Below are positions 1 to 7,824 of a DNA stretch of 64,000 nucleotides, piece after piece. Source of the DNA: Arthrobacter crystallopoietes (GTDB lineage: Bacteria; Actinomycetota; Actinomycetes; Actinomycetales; Micrococcaceae); contig NZ_CP018863.1 in assembly GCF_002849715.1 (NCBI RefSeq), forward strand, positions 868,001-932,000, in the 5' to 3' direction. The notes under the pieces were generated by a model that was not told where the DNA came from, did no database searches, and saw only the letters and a list, made by a program, of their open reading frames with translations. The position numbers were made by a program, and so were the translations under genes. Numbering within the stretch: the first letter of the stretch is position 1; every line of letters begins with the position of its first letter.

Positions 1-609
1 GCAGAACTAGGTTCCGACGTCGACGCGCTGGCGGAAAAGGTCAGCCCCTCCGGGATGGCGCACCGGCAAGGTCAGAAAGTCCGGGACAAGATGAACCACG
101 TCAAGAGCAGCATCATGGGCGCGGCCGACAACACCACCGGGTCGGCAAAATCCGGAATGCACCAGGCCGGAGAATCCGTTTCCCACACCGCCCAGCACGC
201 CGGCGAAACGGTGCAGAACGCTCCGCATCAGGTCGCCGAGAAGACCCGCGGCAACCCCATGGCGGCCGGCCTCATTGCCTTCGGTGCCGGCATGCTGATT
301 TCCTCGCTGATACCCGCGAGCCAAAAGGAACAGGAAGCGGCAACTGCCTTGAAGGAGAAGGCGAAACCGCTGAAAACCGAGCTCACCGATGCCGCCAAGC
401 AGGTAGCGCAGGACATGAAGGGTCCGGCCCAGGAAGCCATGGAGTCCGTCAAGAGCTCAGCGCAGGATGCTGCCGCCAGGGTGAAGGACGAGAGCGCGGG
501 CGCCGCCGCAGACGTCAAAGAGCGAGCCCAGGATGCTAAGTCCAATGTCCAGGACACTCAGTCAGGCTCCCCGGCCGCCGCCGGCTCTACGCTCCCTACC
601 GGCTTCTAA
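1..609 (+). CDS. DUF3618 domain protein, C-terminal part (5' end cut)
   Basis: The reading frame is open from base 1 (AELGSDVDALAEKVSPSG...) into the frame that has an ATG at 55, so the gene begins outside the window and the ATG is internal. The visible start resembles the DUF3618 motif (usually near the N-terminus, of the form RAELGxTVDAL). One hydrophobic segment follows (MAAGLIAFGAGMLISSLIP, about residues 86-104 of the visible part), then a long Ala/Lys/Glu/Asp-rich helical tail with repeated KxxAQD-like units. Proteins of this type are usually membrane-anchored and act with phage-holin-superfamily and DUF4235 proteins in a cell-envelope stress cluster. No catalytic motif is seen. Only the position of the transmembrane segment and the helical tail is certain. 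Confidence 0.75.
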   Translation, partial: AELGSDVDALAEKVSPSGMAHRQGQKVRDKMNHVKSSIMGAADNTTGSAKSGMHQAGESVSHTAQHAGETVQNAPHQVAEKTRGNPMAAGLIAFGAGMLISSLIPASQKEQEAATALKEKAKPLKTELTDAAKQVAQDMKGPAQEAMESVKSSAQDAAARVKDESAGAAADVKERAQDAKSNVQDTQSGSPAAAGSTLPTGF

Positions 610-621
610 AAGACATCCGGC

Positions 622-666
622 GACCAGTGCGGGCGGCAGGGACATTCCCGGCCGCCCGCACTGGTC
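622..666. terminator. Bidirectional hairpin terminator
   Basis: A perfect 16-bp stem (GACCAGTGCGGGCGGC at 622-637 with its complement at 651-666) encloses a 13-nt loop. It lies between two convergent genes, the DUF3618 protein and the hydroxyacid dehydrogenase, so it can serve both. No U-tract follows on either side. Confidence 0.75.
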
Positions 667-674
667 CGCCGCCG

Positions 675-1667
675 TCAGTGGCTGGAGCTGACGTAGCCGC
701 GTTCCTTGTCCACCAGGTTGGCCAGCGGCTCCCCCGCGGTCCAGCGGGTCAGGTTCTGCAGGAACTGGTCCGCCAGGGCCTCGCGCCAGCCGATCACGTC
801 CCCGCACATGTGCGCCGAAATGTGGACATTCTCCAGCTGCCAGAACGGGTGCCCGGCCGGCAGCGGCTCCTCCTCGAACACGTCCAGCGAAGCGGCAGCA
901 ATCTTCCCCTCGCGCAGCGCCTCGACCAGTGCCGCCTCATCCACCAGCGCGCCACGGCCGACGTTGACCAGATGCGCGCTGGGCTTCATGGCCGCCAGGA
1001 CTTCGGCGTTCATCATGTGGCGGGTCTGCTCGGTCAGCGGCGCGATCAGCACAACATGGTCGGCCCAGCCGATATGCTCGGCCAGATCCGCGCTCGGCAC
1101 TACGGTGCCGAAGTCGCCGTCGTTATCCCTTGCGGTCCTGCCCACGCCGCGGACCTCGATGCCGACGGCGCGCAGCAGCCGGGCGGTGGCGCGGCCGATC
1201 CCGCCGGTGCCCACTACCAGTGCGCGCGAACCGCCGGTCGGGGTGAGCTCGCGGTGCTGCCAGACCGATTCCTGCTGCAGGCGCTTGCTCAGGTGCAGCT
1301 GCTTGTCGTGGGCGAGGATGGACGCCAGCGCGAACTCGGCGATGGGCCGGTCGAACGTGCCGTGGGCGTTGGTGACCAGCACCTCGGAGGCCCGCAGCTC
1401 GTCGAACATCATGGCATCCACCCCGGCCGCCGCCACGTGCACCCACTTCAGCGCATCCGCATTCGGCCAGGCCTCACCCAGCGCGGAGGAGAAGAAGTCC
1501 CAGAGGAACAGCACGTCGGCGCCGCGGGCGGCTTCCGGCAGACCGGCCGCATCGGTAATAACGACGTCGGCACGCGCCTTGATCTCGTCAAGATTGTAGG
1601 GGCGGGGCTGGCCCTCCGCAGCGAGAATGACAACGCGGGGACGGGAGCTGGAATCACGGTAAGTCAC
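675..1667 (-). CDS. D-isomer-specific 2-hydroxyacid dehydrogenase
   Basis: 330 aa. This NAD(P)-dependent enzyme family interconverts a 2-keto acid and a D-2-hydroxyacid. The Rossmann motif is GTGGIGRATA (about residues 153-162). The catalytic triad is visible as R238 in VGRGALVDE, an acidic residue near E267 in FEEEP, and H286 in ISAHMCGD. The best start is GTG at 1667. Its GGAGG sits only one base upstream, which is too close, so the start is uncertain. It is divergent from the aminotransferase operon, with the GntR-type operator between them, so it probably belongs to the same regulon. The substrate cannot be read from sequence. A hydroxylated intermediate of hydroxyectoine breakdown is one possibility. 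Confidence 0.85.
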   Translation of the reverse strand: MTYRDSSSRPRVVILAAEGQPRPYNLDEIKARADVVITDAAGLPEAARGADVLFLWDFFSSALGEAWPNADALKWVHVAAAGVDAMMFDELRASEVLVTNAHGTFDRPIAEFALASILAHDKQLHLSKRLQQESVWQHRELTPTGGSRALVVGTGGIGRATARLLRAVGIEVRGVGRTARDNDGDFGTVVPSADLAEHIGWADHVVLIAPLTEQTRHMMNAEVLAAMKPSAHLVNVGRGALVDEAALVEALREGKIAAASLDVFEEEPLPAGHPFWQLENVHISAHMCGDVIGWREALADQFLQNLTRWTAGEPLANLVDKERGYVSSSH

Positions 1668-1691
1668 GCCTCCACGGTACGCGATGAGAGG

Positions 1692-1703
1692 ATTGTTGAC
1701 AAT
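1692..1703. promoter_or_regulatory. Predicted GntR/FadR-type operator, site 1
   Basis: ATTGTTGACAAT is an inverted repeat (ATTG-N4-CAAT). It sits in the 44-bp gap between the divergent hydroxyacid dehydrogenase and aminotransferase genes. The identical 12-mer overlaps the doeA promoter (7765-7776), and a variant precedes the GntR gene (15784-15795). Assignment to the GntR protein is inference from these three positions. Confidence 0.6.
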
Positions 1704-1711
1704 AAACAGGT

Positions 1712-3016
1712 GTGACCTGCACCATAGGTGGCATGACCTCTCTTAGCCCCGCGCTCAAGCAAGCAACGCCCATCGTCGTCGACCACGCCCTCGGCTCGTG
1801 GATCCATGCCACCGACGGCAAGGACTACCTGGATTTCACTACCGGCATCGGCGTGACCAGCACCGGCCACTGCCACCCGAAGGTTGTGGAAGCGGCGCGC
1901 GAACAGGTCGGCAAGATCATCCACGCCCAGTACACCACCGTGATGCACAAGCCGCTGCTGGCGCTGACCGAGAAGCTCGGCGAAGTCCTCCCCGCGGGGC
2001 TGGACTCCGTGTTCTACGCAAACTCCGGCTCCGAGGCCGTCGAGGCCGCCATCCGCCTGGCCCGCATGGCCACCGGCCGGCCCAACATCGTGGTCTTCCA
2101 GGGCGGCTTCCACGGCCGCACCGTCGCCGCCGCTTCGCTGACCACGGCCGGCACCAAGTTCTCCGCCGGCTTCGCGCCGCTGATGGCCGGCGTCCACATG
2201 TCCGCTTTCCCCTATGCCTACCGCTACGGCTGGGACGAAGCCACCGCCGTCGCCTTCGCGCTGCAGGAACTGGACTACCTGCTGCAGACCCGCACCGCCC
2301 CCAATGACACCGCCGCGTTCCTGATCGAACCGGCGCTGGGCGACGGCGGCTACCTGCCCACTCCCCCGGCCTTCATGGAGGGCCTGCGCGAGCGTGCCGA
2401 CCGGCACGGCATCCAGCTGATCTTCGACGAGGTACAGGCCGGCGTGGGCCGGATGGGCAAGTTCTGGGGCCACCAGTACTCCACCGCCACCCCCGACATC
2501 CTCATCACCGCCAAGGGCATCGCCTCGGGTTTCCCCATCTCCGCCATCGCGGCCTCCACCGAGACCATGTCCAAGGCCTGGCCCGGTTCGCAGGGCGGCA
2601 CCTACGGCGGCAACGCCGTTTCCGCCGCGGCCGGCGTGGCCACGCTGGAGGTAGTGGAGGAGGAGGGCCTGGTGGAGAATTCCCGCATCCGCGGCGAGCA
2701 GCTGCAGGCCGGCCTGAAGGAGATCCAGAACCGCTTCCCGGTGATCGGCAACGTCCGCGGCCTGGGCCTGATGCAGGGCATCGAGTTCACCGCCGAAGAC
2801 GGCACCCCGGACGCCAAGACCGCCGCCGCGGTCCAGCAGGCCACCACCGGGCAGGGCCTGCTGTCCCTGACCTGCGGCCCGGCCGGCAATGTGGTCCGGC
2901 TGATTCCCGCCCTGGTAGTCACCGCCGATGAAATCAGCACCGGACTGGAGCGCTTCGAGGCCGCCGTGGGCGCCGTCGTCGGTGCCGTTCCCGCCGGAGC
3001 AGGAACCGGAGCCTGA
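1712..3016 (+). CDS. Class III aminotransferase (4-aminobutyrate / diaminobutyrate type)
   Basis: 434 aa from GTG 1712 or 427 from ATG 1733; both fit the family and neither has a well-placed ribosome site (AGGTGG abuts the ATG). PLP-dependent omega-aminotransferase. Visible motifs are the cofactor-binding NSGSEAVEAAIRLAR, GGFHGRT, the aspartate in IFDEVQAGVGRMG and the PLP lysine in ITAKGIASG (K268 from the GTG). GabT and L-2,4-diaminobutyrate transaminases share this fold. In an ectoine pathway it would convert diaminobutyrate to aspartate semialdehyde (the DoeD role), and the downstream aldehyde dehydrogenase would then make aspartate. GABA transamination is the alternative. It is first gene of a three-gene operon, 7 nt before the next start. 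Confidence 0.85.
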   Translation: MTCTIGGMTSLSPALKQATPIVVDHALGSWIHATDGKDYLDFTTGIGVTSTGHCHPKVVEAAREQVGKIIHAQYTTVMHKPLLALTEKLGEVLPAGLDSVFYANSGSEAVEAAIRLARMATGRPNIVVFQGGFHGRTVAAASLTTAGTKFSAGFAPLMAGVHMSAFPYAYRYGWDEATAVAFALQELDYLLQTRTAPNDTAAFLIEPALGDGGYLPTPPAFMEGLRERADRHGIQLIFDEVQAGVGRMGKFWGHQYSTATPDILITAKGIASGFPISAIAASTETMSKAWPGSQGGTYGGNAVSAAAGVATLEVVEEEGLVENSRIRGEQLQAGLKEIQNRFPVIGNVRGLGLMQGIEFTAEDGTPDAKTAAAVQQATTGQGLLSLTCGPAGNVVRLIPALVVTADEISTGLERFEAAVGAVVGAVPAGAGTGA

Positions 3017-3023
3017 TCCCCCG

Positions 3024-6000
3024 ATGACCGAAGCAGTTCTTCCCGCAACCGGGCAGGCGGACGCCCGCCTGCCCGGCATCCCGGCGCCGGAGAAGCAGCC
3101 GGCGGTGCTGACGCGCCTCGCCGCGGCCGGCGTGGCCGCGGACAGCTCGCCGCGCCGGCTCGCTGAGTACTCCTACGACGCCTCCAACTACCGCGTGCCT
3201 CCGCTGGCCGTGGTGTTCCCGCGCAGCGTGGAGGACGTCGCCGCCGTCGTCGCCGCATGCCGCGAAACCGGGACGCCGCTGATCGGGCGCGGCGGGGGAA
3301 CCTCGATGGCCGGCAACGCCATCGGCCCCGGCGTGGTGCTGGACTTCTCCCGCCACATGAACCGGATCCACACCATCGACGAGGCCGCTGGTACCGTCGA
3401 CGTCGACCCCGGCATGGTGCTCGCCGTCCTCTCCCGCGAGGTGGAGAAGGCCACGGGCGGCAAACTCACCTTCGCCCCGGACCCGTCGTCGAAAACCCGC
3501 GCCACCGTGGGCGGGGCGCTGGGCAACGATGCCTGTGGAAACCACTCCGTGCGCTACGGACGGACCTCTGATCACGTGGTGGAGCTCGACGTCGTTACTT
3601 CCGACGGCGCCCGGCTCACCGCCACTGCCACCGGGCTTCGCGCCACGGACCCCGCCGACAAGGCCTCCGCCGCACGCGCCGCCGCGCTCACCGGTTCGCT
3701 GCAGGAGCTCGCGCACAGCCATCTGGCCGACTTCCGCATGGAGCTGGGCCGCATCCAGCGCCAGGTCTCCGGCTACCACCTGGCCAACCTGCTGCCGGAA
3801 AACGGCTTCAGCGTGGCCCGGGCGCTGGTCGGCTCCGAGGGCACCTGCGCCATCGTGACCCGCGCACGGATGAAGCTTGTCCCCAAACCGGCGAGCGCGC
3901 TGCTGGTCTGCCTCGGGTATGCCGACGTAGTCGAGGCAGCCCGGGATCTGGAAACAATTCTCGAGTTTTCCCCCGCGGCGGTGGAGGGTATTGACGAGGC
4001 CATCGTCGACACCATGCGCTTCCGCCGCGGTGAAGACGCCGTCCTCGGGCTGCCCGACGGCAAGGCCTGGCTGTATGTGGACCTGGACGGCGATGATCCG
4101 GACGAGGTCGCCGCGGAAGCCGACCGGCTGCTGGCCCGGCTCAAGGAGAACGGCCGCCTCGTCGACGGCCGCGCGGTGCCCGACACCACGGCCCGCGCGT
4201 CGCTCTGGCGTGTCCGCGAGGACGGCGCCGGGCTCTCCTCCCGGCTCTCCACCGGCGGCGAGTCCTGGCCCGGCTGGGAAGATTCCGCCGTCGCGCCCTT
4301 GAAACTGGCCGACTACCTGGCGGACTTCCGCGAATTGCTGGCCGAGTTCGGCCTGCAGGGCGTGATGTACGGGCACTTCGGCGCCGGTTGCATGCACATC
4401 CGCATCACCTACGATCTGCGCACCGAGGAAGGCCGCGAGGTGTTCCGCCGCTTCTCGCGCAGGGCTGCCGAACTGGTGGTCCTGCACCGCGGCTCGCTCT
4501 CCGGCGAGCACGGCGACGGCCGCGCGCGTTCGCAGCTGCTCCCGGTGATGTACTCGCCGCGGATGCTCGACGCATTCAGCGCGTACCGCCGCATCTGGGA
4601 CCCGGCCGGCATCCTCAACCCGGGATCGCTGACGGACCCGGATCCGATCGATGCGCACCTCGCGCTCGAGGGCGTGCCGCAGCGGCAGTGGCGCACCAGT
4701 TTCGACCTGCGTCCGATCGGCAGCGGCGGCGGCTCCACGGCGGAAACCGACAGCCCGTCCGACGCCGGCGGCAGCGGAACGGATCCGTGGGTGCACGCGG
4801 TCCAGGGCTGCATCGGCGTGGGCAAGTGCCGCACCGATTCCGGCGGCGTCATGTGCCCGAGCTACCGCGCCACCCGGGACGAAAAGGACTCCACCCGCGG
4901 CCGCGCCCGCGTCCTGCAGGACATGGTCCGCGGCGCCCGCACCGTCGAGGAAGGCTGGAAGTCCGAAGAGGTCCGCGAAGTGCTGGACCTCTGTCTGTCC
5001 TGCAAGGCCTGCTCCAGCGACTGCCCCGTGGGCGTGGACATGGCCACCTACAAGTCCGAGTTTTTCGATCACTACTATAAGGGGAGGCTGCGCCCGCTCT
5101 CGCACTTCTCGCTCGGCTGGCTGCCGCGCTGGCTCAAGATCACCGGCCGCATCGCGCCGCTGGTCAACGCGGTGCTGGCCACGCCGCTGGGCAAACTGGC
5201 CGCCGCGCTGGGCGGGCTCACCACCCGACGCGCCCTGCCGAAGTTCGCCGGTGCGCTCGACTGGCAGCGCGAAGTCGCCGCGGCCGGCGCCCTTCCCCCG
5301 TGGAATTACGACGGCGGGGCGCGGCGCCGTACGTCCGTTACCGCTGCTTCGGCTGCTTCGGCTACGGATGACCGTCGGGTTGTGGACGAGGATTCCGGCG
5401 TCGTGCTGTTCGTGGATACCTTTACCCGCGGTTTCCGTCCCGAAGTGGCCGGCGCCGCGGCCCGGGTCCTGACCGGCGCCGGGGAACGCACCGAGTGCTC
5501 GGCGGACGCGTGCTGCGGGCTGACCTGGATTTCCACCGGGCAGTTGGATACCGCCAAGAAGCTGCTGGGCAAGGCGGCCGAAGCGCTCGACGACGGCACC
5601 GACCGCCCGATCGTCGTCGTCGAACCCAGCTGTGCCGCGGCCCTGCACAAGGACCTGCCGGAACTGGTGCACACCGAGCAGGCCCGCCGGGTGGCGTCCC
5701 GGGTGCGCAGTTTCGCCGCGCACGTCAACGAGCTGGCCAAAGCCGGTTCGCTGCCTGCACCTGCGAACGATCTGCCGGAGGAAGTGGTGCTGCAGACGCA
5801 CTGCCACGAATACTCCGTCTTCGGCGCCGGCACCCAGCGCCAGGCATTGGCCGCCGTCGGCGTAACCGGAGTAACAGATGCCTCCGGCTGCTGCGGGGTG
5901 GCAGGCAACTTCGGCTTCGAGAAGGAGCACTACGACGTGAGCATGCAGGTCGCCGAGCACTCCCTTGCCCCGGCACTGCGAAACACGGACGCGGACACCG

Positions 6001-6173
6001 TGGTGCTTACCGACGGATTCTCCTGCGCCATGCAGGTCAACCAGCTCGACGAGTCCAGACCCGGGCGCCATCTGGCGCAACTCCTGGACCCCGGCAAGCC
6101 GTCCACCGGCCCCAAGGCCGATTCCACTACCGACCTCGACTCTGAACCAATCGACAAAAAGGACCTCGCATGA
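3024..6173 (+). CDS. GlcD/GlpC-type FAD and Fe-S fusion oxidoreductase
   Basis: 1049 aa. N-terminal FAD_binding_4 domain (roughly residues 50-250, with GRGGGTSMAGNAIG and NDACGNHSVRYGRT), then the FAD-oxidase C domain, then a 2x[4Fe-4S] ferredoxin part (CIGVGKC near 596, CLSCKACSSDCPVG near 657) and two CCG domains (near 829 and 956). The architecture is that of YdiJ and of D-2-hydroxyacid dehydrogenases, which pass electrons to quinone. An open frame extends back to 2928, but the ATG at 3024 follows the stop of the upstream gene and has GGAG at about the right distance. The last codons overlap the aldehyde dehydrogenase start (ATGA). With the 2-hydroxyacid dehydrogenase nearby it suggests a D-2-hydroxyacid intermediate; the substrate is unknown. 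Confidence 0.88.
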   Translation: MTEAVLPATGQADARLPGIPAPEKQPAVLTRLAAAGVAADSSPRRLAEYSYDASNYRVPPLAVVFPRSVEDVAAVVAACRETGTPLIGRGGGTSMAGNAIGPGVVLDFSRHMNRIHTIDEAAGTVDVDPGMVLAVLSREVEKATGGKLTFAPDPSSKTRATVGGALGNDACGNHSVRYGRTSDHVVELDVVTSDGARLTATATGLRATDPADKASAARAAALTGSLQELAHSHLADFRMELGRIQRQVSGYHLANLLPENGFSVARALVGSEGTCAIVTRARMKLVPKPASALLVCLGYADVVEAARDLETILEFSPAAVEGIDEAIVDTMRFRRGEDAVLGLPDGKAWLYVDLDGDDPDEVAAEADRLLARLKENGRLVDGRAVPDTTARASLWRVREDGAGLSSRLSTGGESWPGWEDSAVAPLKLADYLADFRELLAEFGLQGVMYGHFGAGCMHIRITYDLRTEEGREVFRRFSRRAAELVVLHRGSLSGEHGDGRARSQLLPVMYSPRMLDAFSAYRRIWDPAGILNPGSLTDPDPIDAHLALEGVPQRQWRTSFDLRPIGSGGGSTAETDSPSDAGGSGTDPWVHAVQGCIGVGKCRTDSGGVMCPSYRATRDEKDSTRGRARVLQDMVRGARTVEEGWKSEEVREVLDLCLSCKACSSDCPVGVDMATYKSEFFDHYYKGRLRPLSHFSLGWLPRWLKITGRIAPLVNAVLATPLGKLAAALGGLTTRRALPKFAGALDWQREVAAAGALPPWNYDGGARRRTSVTAASAASATDDRRVVDEDSGVVLFVDTFTRGFRPEVAGAAARVLTGAGERTECSADACCGLTWISTGQLDTAKKLLGKAAEALDDGTDRPIVVVEPSCAAALHKDLPELVHTEQARRVASRVRSFAAHVNELAKAGSLPAPANDLPEEVVLQTHCHEYSVFGAGTQRQALAAVGVTGVTDASGCCGVAGNFGFEKEHYDVSMQVAEHSLAPALRNTDADTVVLTDGFSCAMQVNQLDESRPGRHLAQLLDPGKPSTGPKADSTTDLDSEPIDKKDLA

Positions 6174-7681
6174 CCACTGAGACCACTTCCCCCGGCCGCA
6201 CCGCAGGCAACGCGCGCACCTCCCAGCAGGCGCTCGACGCCGTTTCCCGCGTCAGCACGGGCGTATTTATCGACGGCGAATGGACCGAATCCGCCTCCGG
6301 CGCCCGCTTCAACGTTGTCAATCCCGCCACCGAAGAGGTCATTGCTACCGTCGCCGACGGCGGTCCGGAAGATGCCCACCGGGCCATCGAGACCGCCGGC
6401 CGTGTGCAGAAGCAGTGGGCGAAGACCTCCCCGCGCGAGCGCAGCGAAATCCTCCGCCGCGCCTACGACCTGATCATGGCCCGGCAGGACGAACTGGCCC
6501 TGATCATGACCACCGAAATGGGCAAGCCCCTCGCCGAGGCCAAGGGCGAAGTCGCCTACGCCGCCGAATTCTTCCGCTGGTTCTCCGAAGAGGCCGTGCG
6601 GATCGGCGGCGACGTCACCACCACCGGCGACGGCAAGAACCGCATCCTGGTTTCCAAGGAACCGGTGGGCCCCTGCGTGCTGGTTACCCCGTGGAACTTC
6701 CCGCTGGCCATGGGCACCCGCAAGATCGGCCCCGCCATCGCGGCGGGCTGCACGATGGTGTTCAAGCCCGCCAACCTGACCCCGCTGTCATCGCTGGCAC
6801 TGGTGGACATCCTGGTCGAGGCCGGGCTGCCCAAGGGCGTGGTCAACGTTGTCTGCACCACCAAGGCCTCCTCGGTGGTCTCCCCCTGGATGGCCAGCGG
6901 CATTGCCCGCAAGGTCTCCTTCACCGGTTCGACCGAAGTCGGCGTGAAACTGCTGCAGCAGGCCTCCGAGCACGTCATGCGTTCCTCCATGGAGCTCGGC
7001 GGCAACGCACCGTTCATCGTCTTCGAAGACGCGGATCTGGACCGCGCGGTCGAGGGCGCCGTGGCTGCGAAGATGCGCAACATGGGCGAGGCCTGCACCG
7101 CGGCCAACCGGATGTTTGTCCAGCGTTCCGTCGCCGACGAGTTCGCACGCCGGCTCGCGGCACGCCTTGGCGCACTCGAGGTGGGCGACGGCGCAGAGCC
7201 GGGCACCGCCGTCGGGCCCCTGGTCGAAGAGAAGGCTCTGGTCAAGGTCCAGGAACTGGTGGACGACGCGGTAGCCAAGGGCGCCACGGTGGTCTGCGGC
7301 GGCTCCCGGCCCGAACGCCCGGGCTACTTTTACACGCCCACCGTGCTCTCCGACGTCAGCCCGGCCTCGGACCTGATGAGCCAGGAGATTTTCGGCCCGG
7401 TGGCGCCCGTGGTCCCCTTCGACAACGAGGAAGAGGTCACGCAGATGGCCAATGACACCCCCTGGGGTCTGGTGGGCTACGTCTTCACGCAGGACGTGGA
7501 CCGCGGCTTCCGGATGGGCGACGCGCTGGAAGTCGGCATGGTCGGGCTGAACACCGGCATTGTGTCCAATCCGGCGGCTCCGTTCGGCGGTGTGAAGGCC
7601 TCCGGGCTGGGGCGCGAGGGCGGCCGCGTAGGCATCGAGGAGTTCCTCGAATACAAGTACATGGCAGTACCGAAGAGCTGA
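6170..7681 (+). CDS. NAD(P)-dependent aldehyde dehydrogenase, succinate-semialdehyde type
   Basis: 503 aa, normal family length with about 20 extra N-terminal residues. Catalytic C309 lies in MGEACTAANR and the general base E275 in SMELGGNAP. The substrate-pocket and cofactor motifs LVTPWNFPLAMGTRKIGPA, SFTGSTEVG and FGGVKASGLGREGG are typical of GabD-like enzymes. The DoeC aspartate-semialdehyde dehydrogenases of ectoine catabolism belong to this same group. The start ATG overlaps the stop of the FAD/Fe-S gene by 4 nt, so the two are translationally coupled. Placed after an omega-aminotransferase, it should oxidise that enzyme's semialdehyde product, either aspartate semialdehyde or succinate semialdehyde. 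Sequence alone does not separate the two. Confidence 0.87.
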   Translation: MTTETTSPGRTAGNARTSQQALDAVSRVSTGVFIDGEWTESASGARFNVVNPATEEVIATVADGGPEDAHRAIETAGRVQKQWAKTSPRERSEILRRAYDLIMARQDELALIMTTEMGKPLAEAKGEVAYAAEFFRWFSEEAVRIGGDVTTTGDGKNRILVSKEPVGPCVLVTPWNFPLAMGTRKIGPAIAAGCTMVFKPANLTPLSSLALVDILVEAGLPKGVVNVVCTTKASSVVSPWMASGIARKVSFTGSTEVGVKLLQQASEHVMRSSMELGGNAPFIVFEDADLDRAVEGAVAAKMRNMGEACTAANRMFVQRSVADEFARRLAARLGALEVGDGAEPGTAVGPLVEEKALVKVQELVDDAVAKGATVVCGGSRPERPGYFYTPTVLSDVSPASDLMSQEIFGPVAPVVPFDNEEEVTQMANDTPWGLVGYVFTQDVDRGFRMGDALEVGMVGLNTGIVSNPAAPFGGVKASGLGREGGRVGIEEFLEYKYMAVPKS

Positions 7682-7738
7682 TCTTCCCGCAGCTCCGCTT
7701 CGGGGAGTAGCCGGCCGGCGCCAATGGGCCCAAACCCC

Positions 7739-7767
7739 TTGTACCCGGCCGCTACTCCTTGTATATT
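7739..7767 (+). promoter_or_regulatory. Predicted sigma-A promoter of the doeA operon
   Basis: TTGTAC (7739-7744), 17-bp spacer, TATATT (7762-7767). Transcription would start near 7774, so the doeA start codon must lie downstream of that, which excludes the ATG-like start at 7759. Confidence 0.55.
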
Positions 7768-7776
7768 GTTGACAAT
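7765..7776. promoter_or_regulatory. Predicted GntR/FadR-type operator, site 2
   Basis: ATTGTTGACAAT, identical to the site at 1692-1703. It overlaps the -10 hexamer and the predicted start point of the doeA promoter, the geometry expected for a repressor that blocks RNA polymerase. Confidence 0.62.
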
Positions 7777-7824
7777 CTACTAATTACTGTGACGTGGACC
7801 ACCCGCGCTTGCAAGGAGCTTCAG

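Noticed and set aside
2934-6080. A 1048-codon open frame on the minus strand opposite the FAD/Fe-S gene
   Set aside because: It mirrors the real gene, as high-GC coding DNA often leaves the antisense frame open. It has no conserved motif and low-complexity composition.
1712-7681. A plain GABA catabolic operon (gabT-gabD)
   Set aside because: Not excluded by the enzymes, but the operator shared with doeA and the regulator favours diaminobutyrate and aspartate semialdehyde as substrates. Kept as the alternative.
7759-7824. An upstream in-frame start for doeA
   Set aside because: It lies within the predicted promoter and operator, before the transcription start. The TTG at 7825 has a good ribosome site and fits the family's N-terminus.
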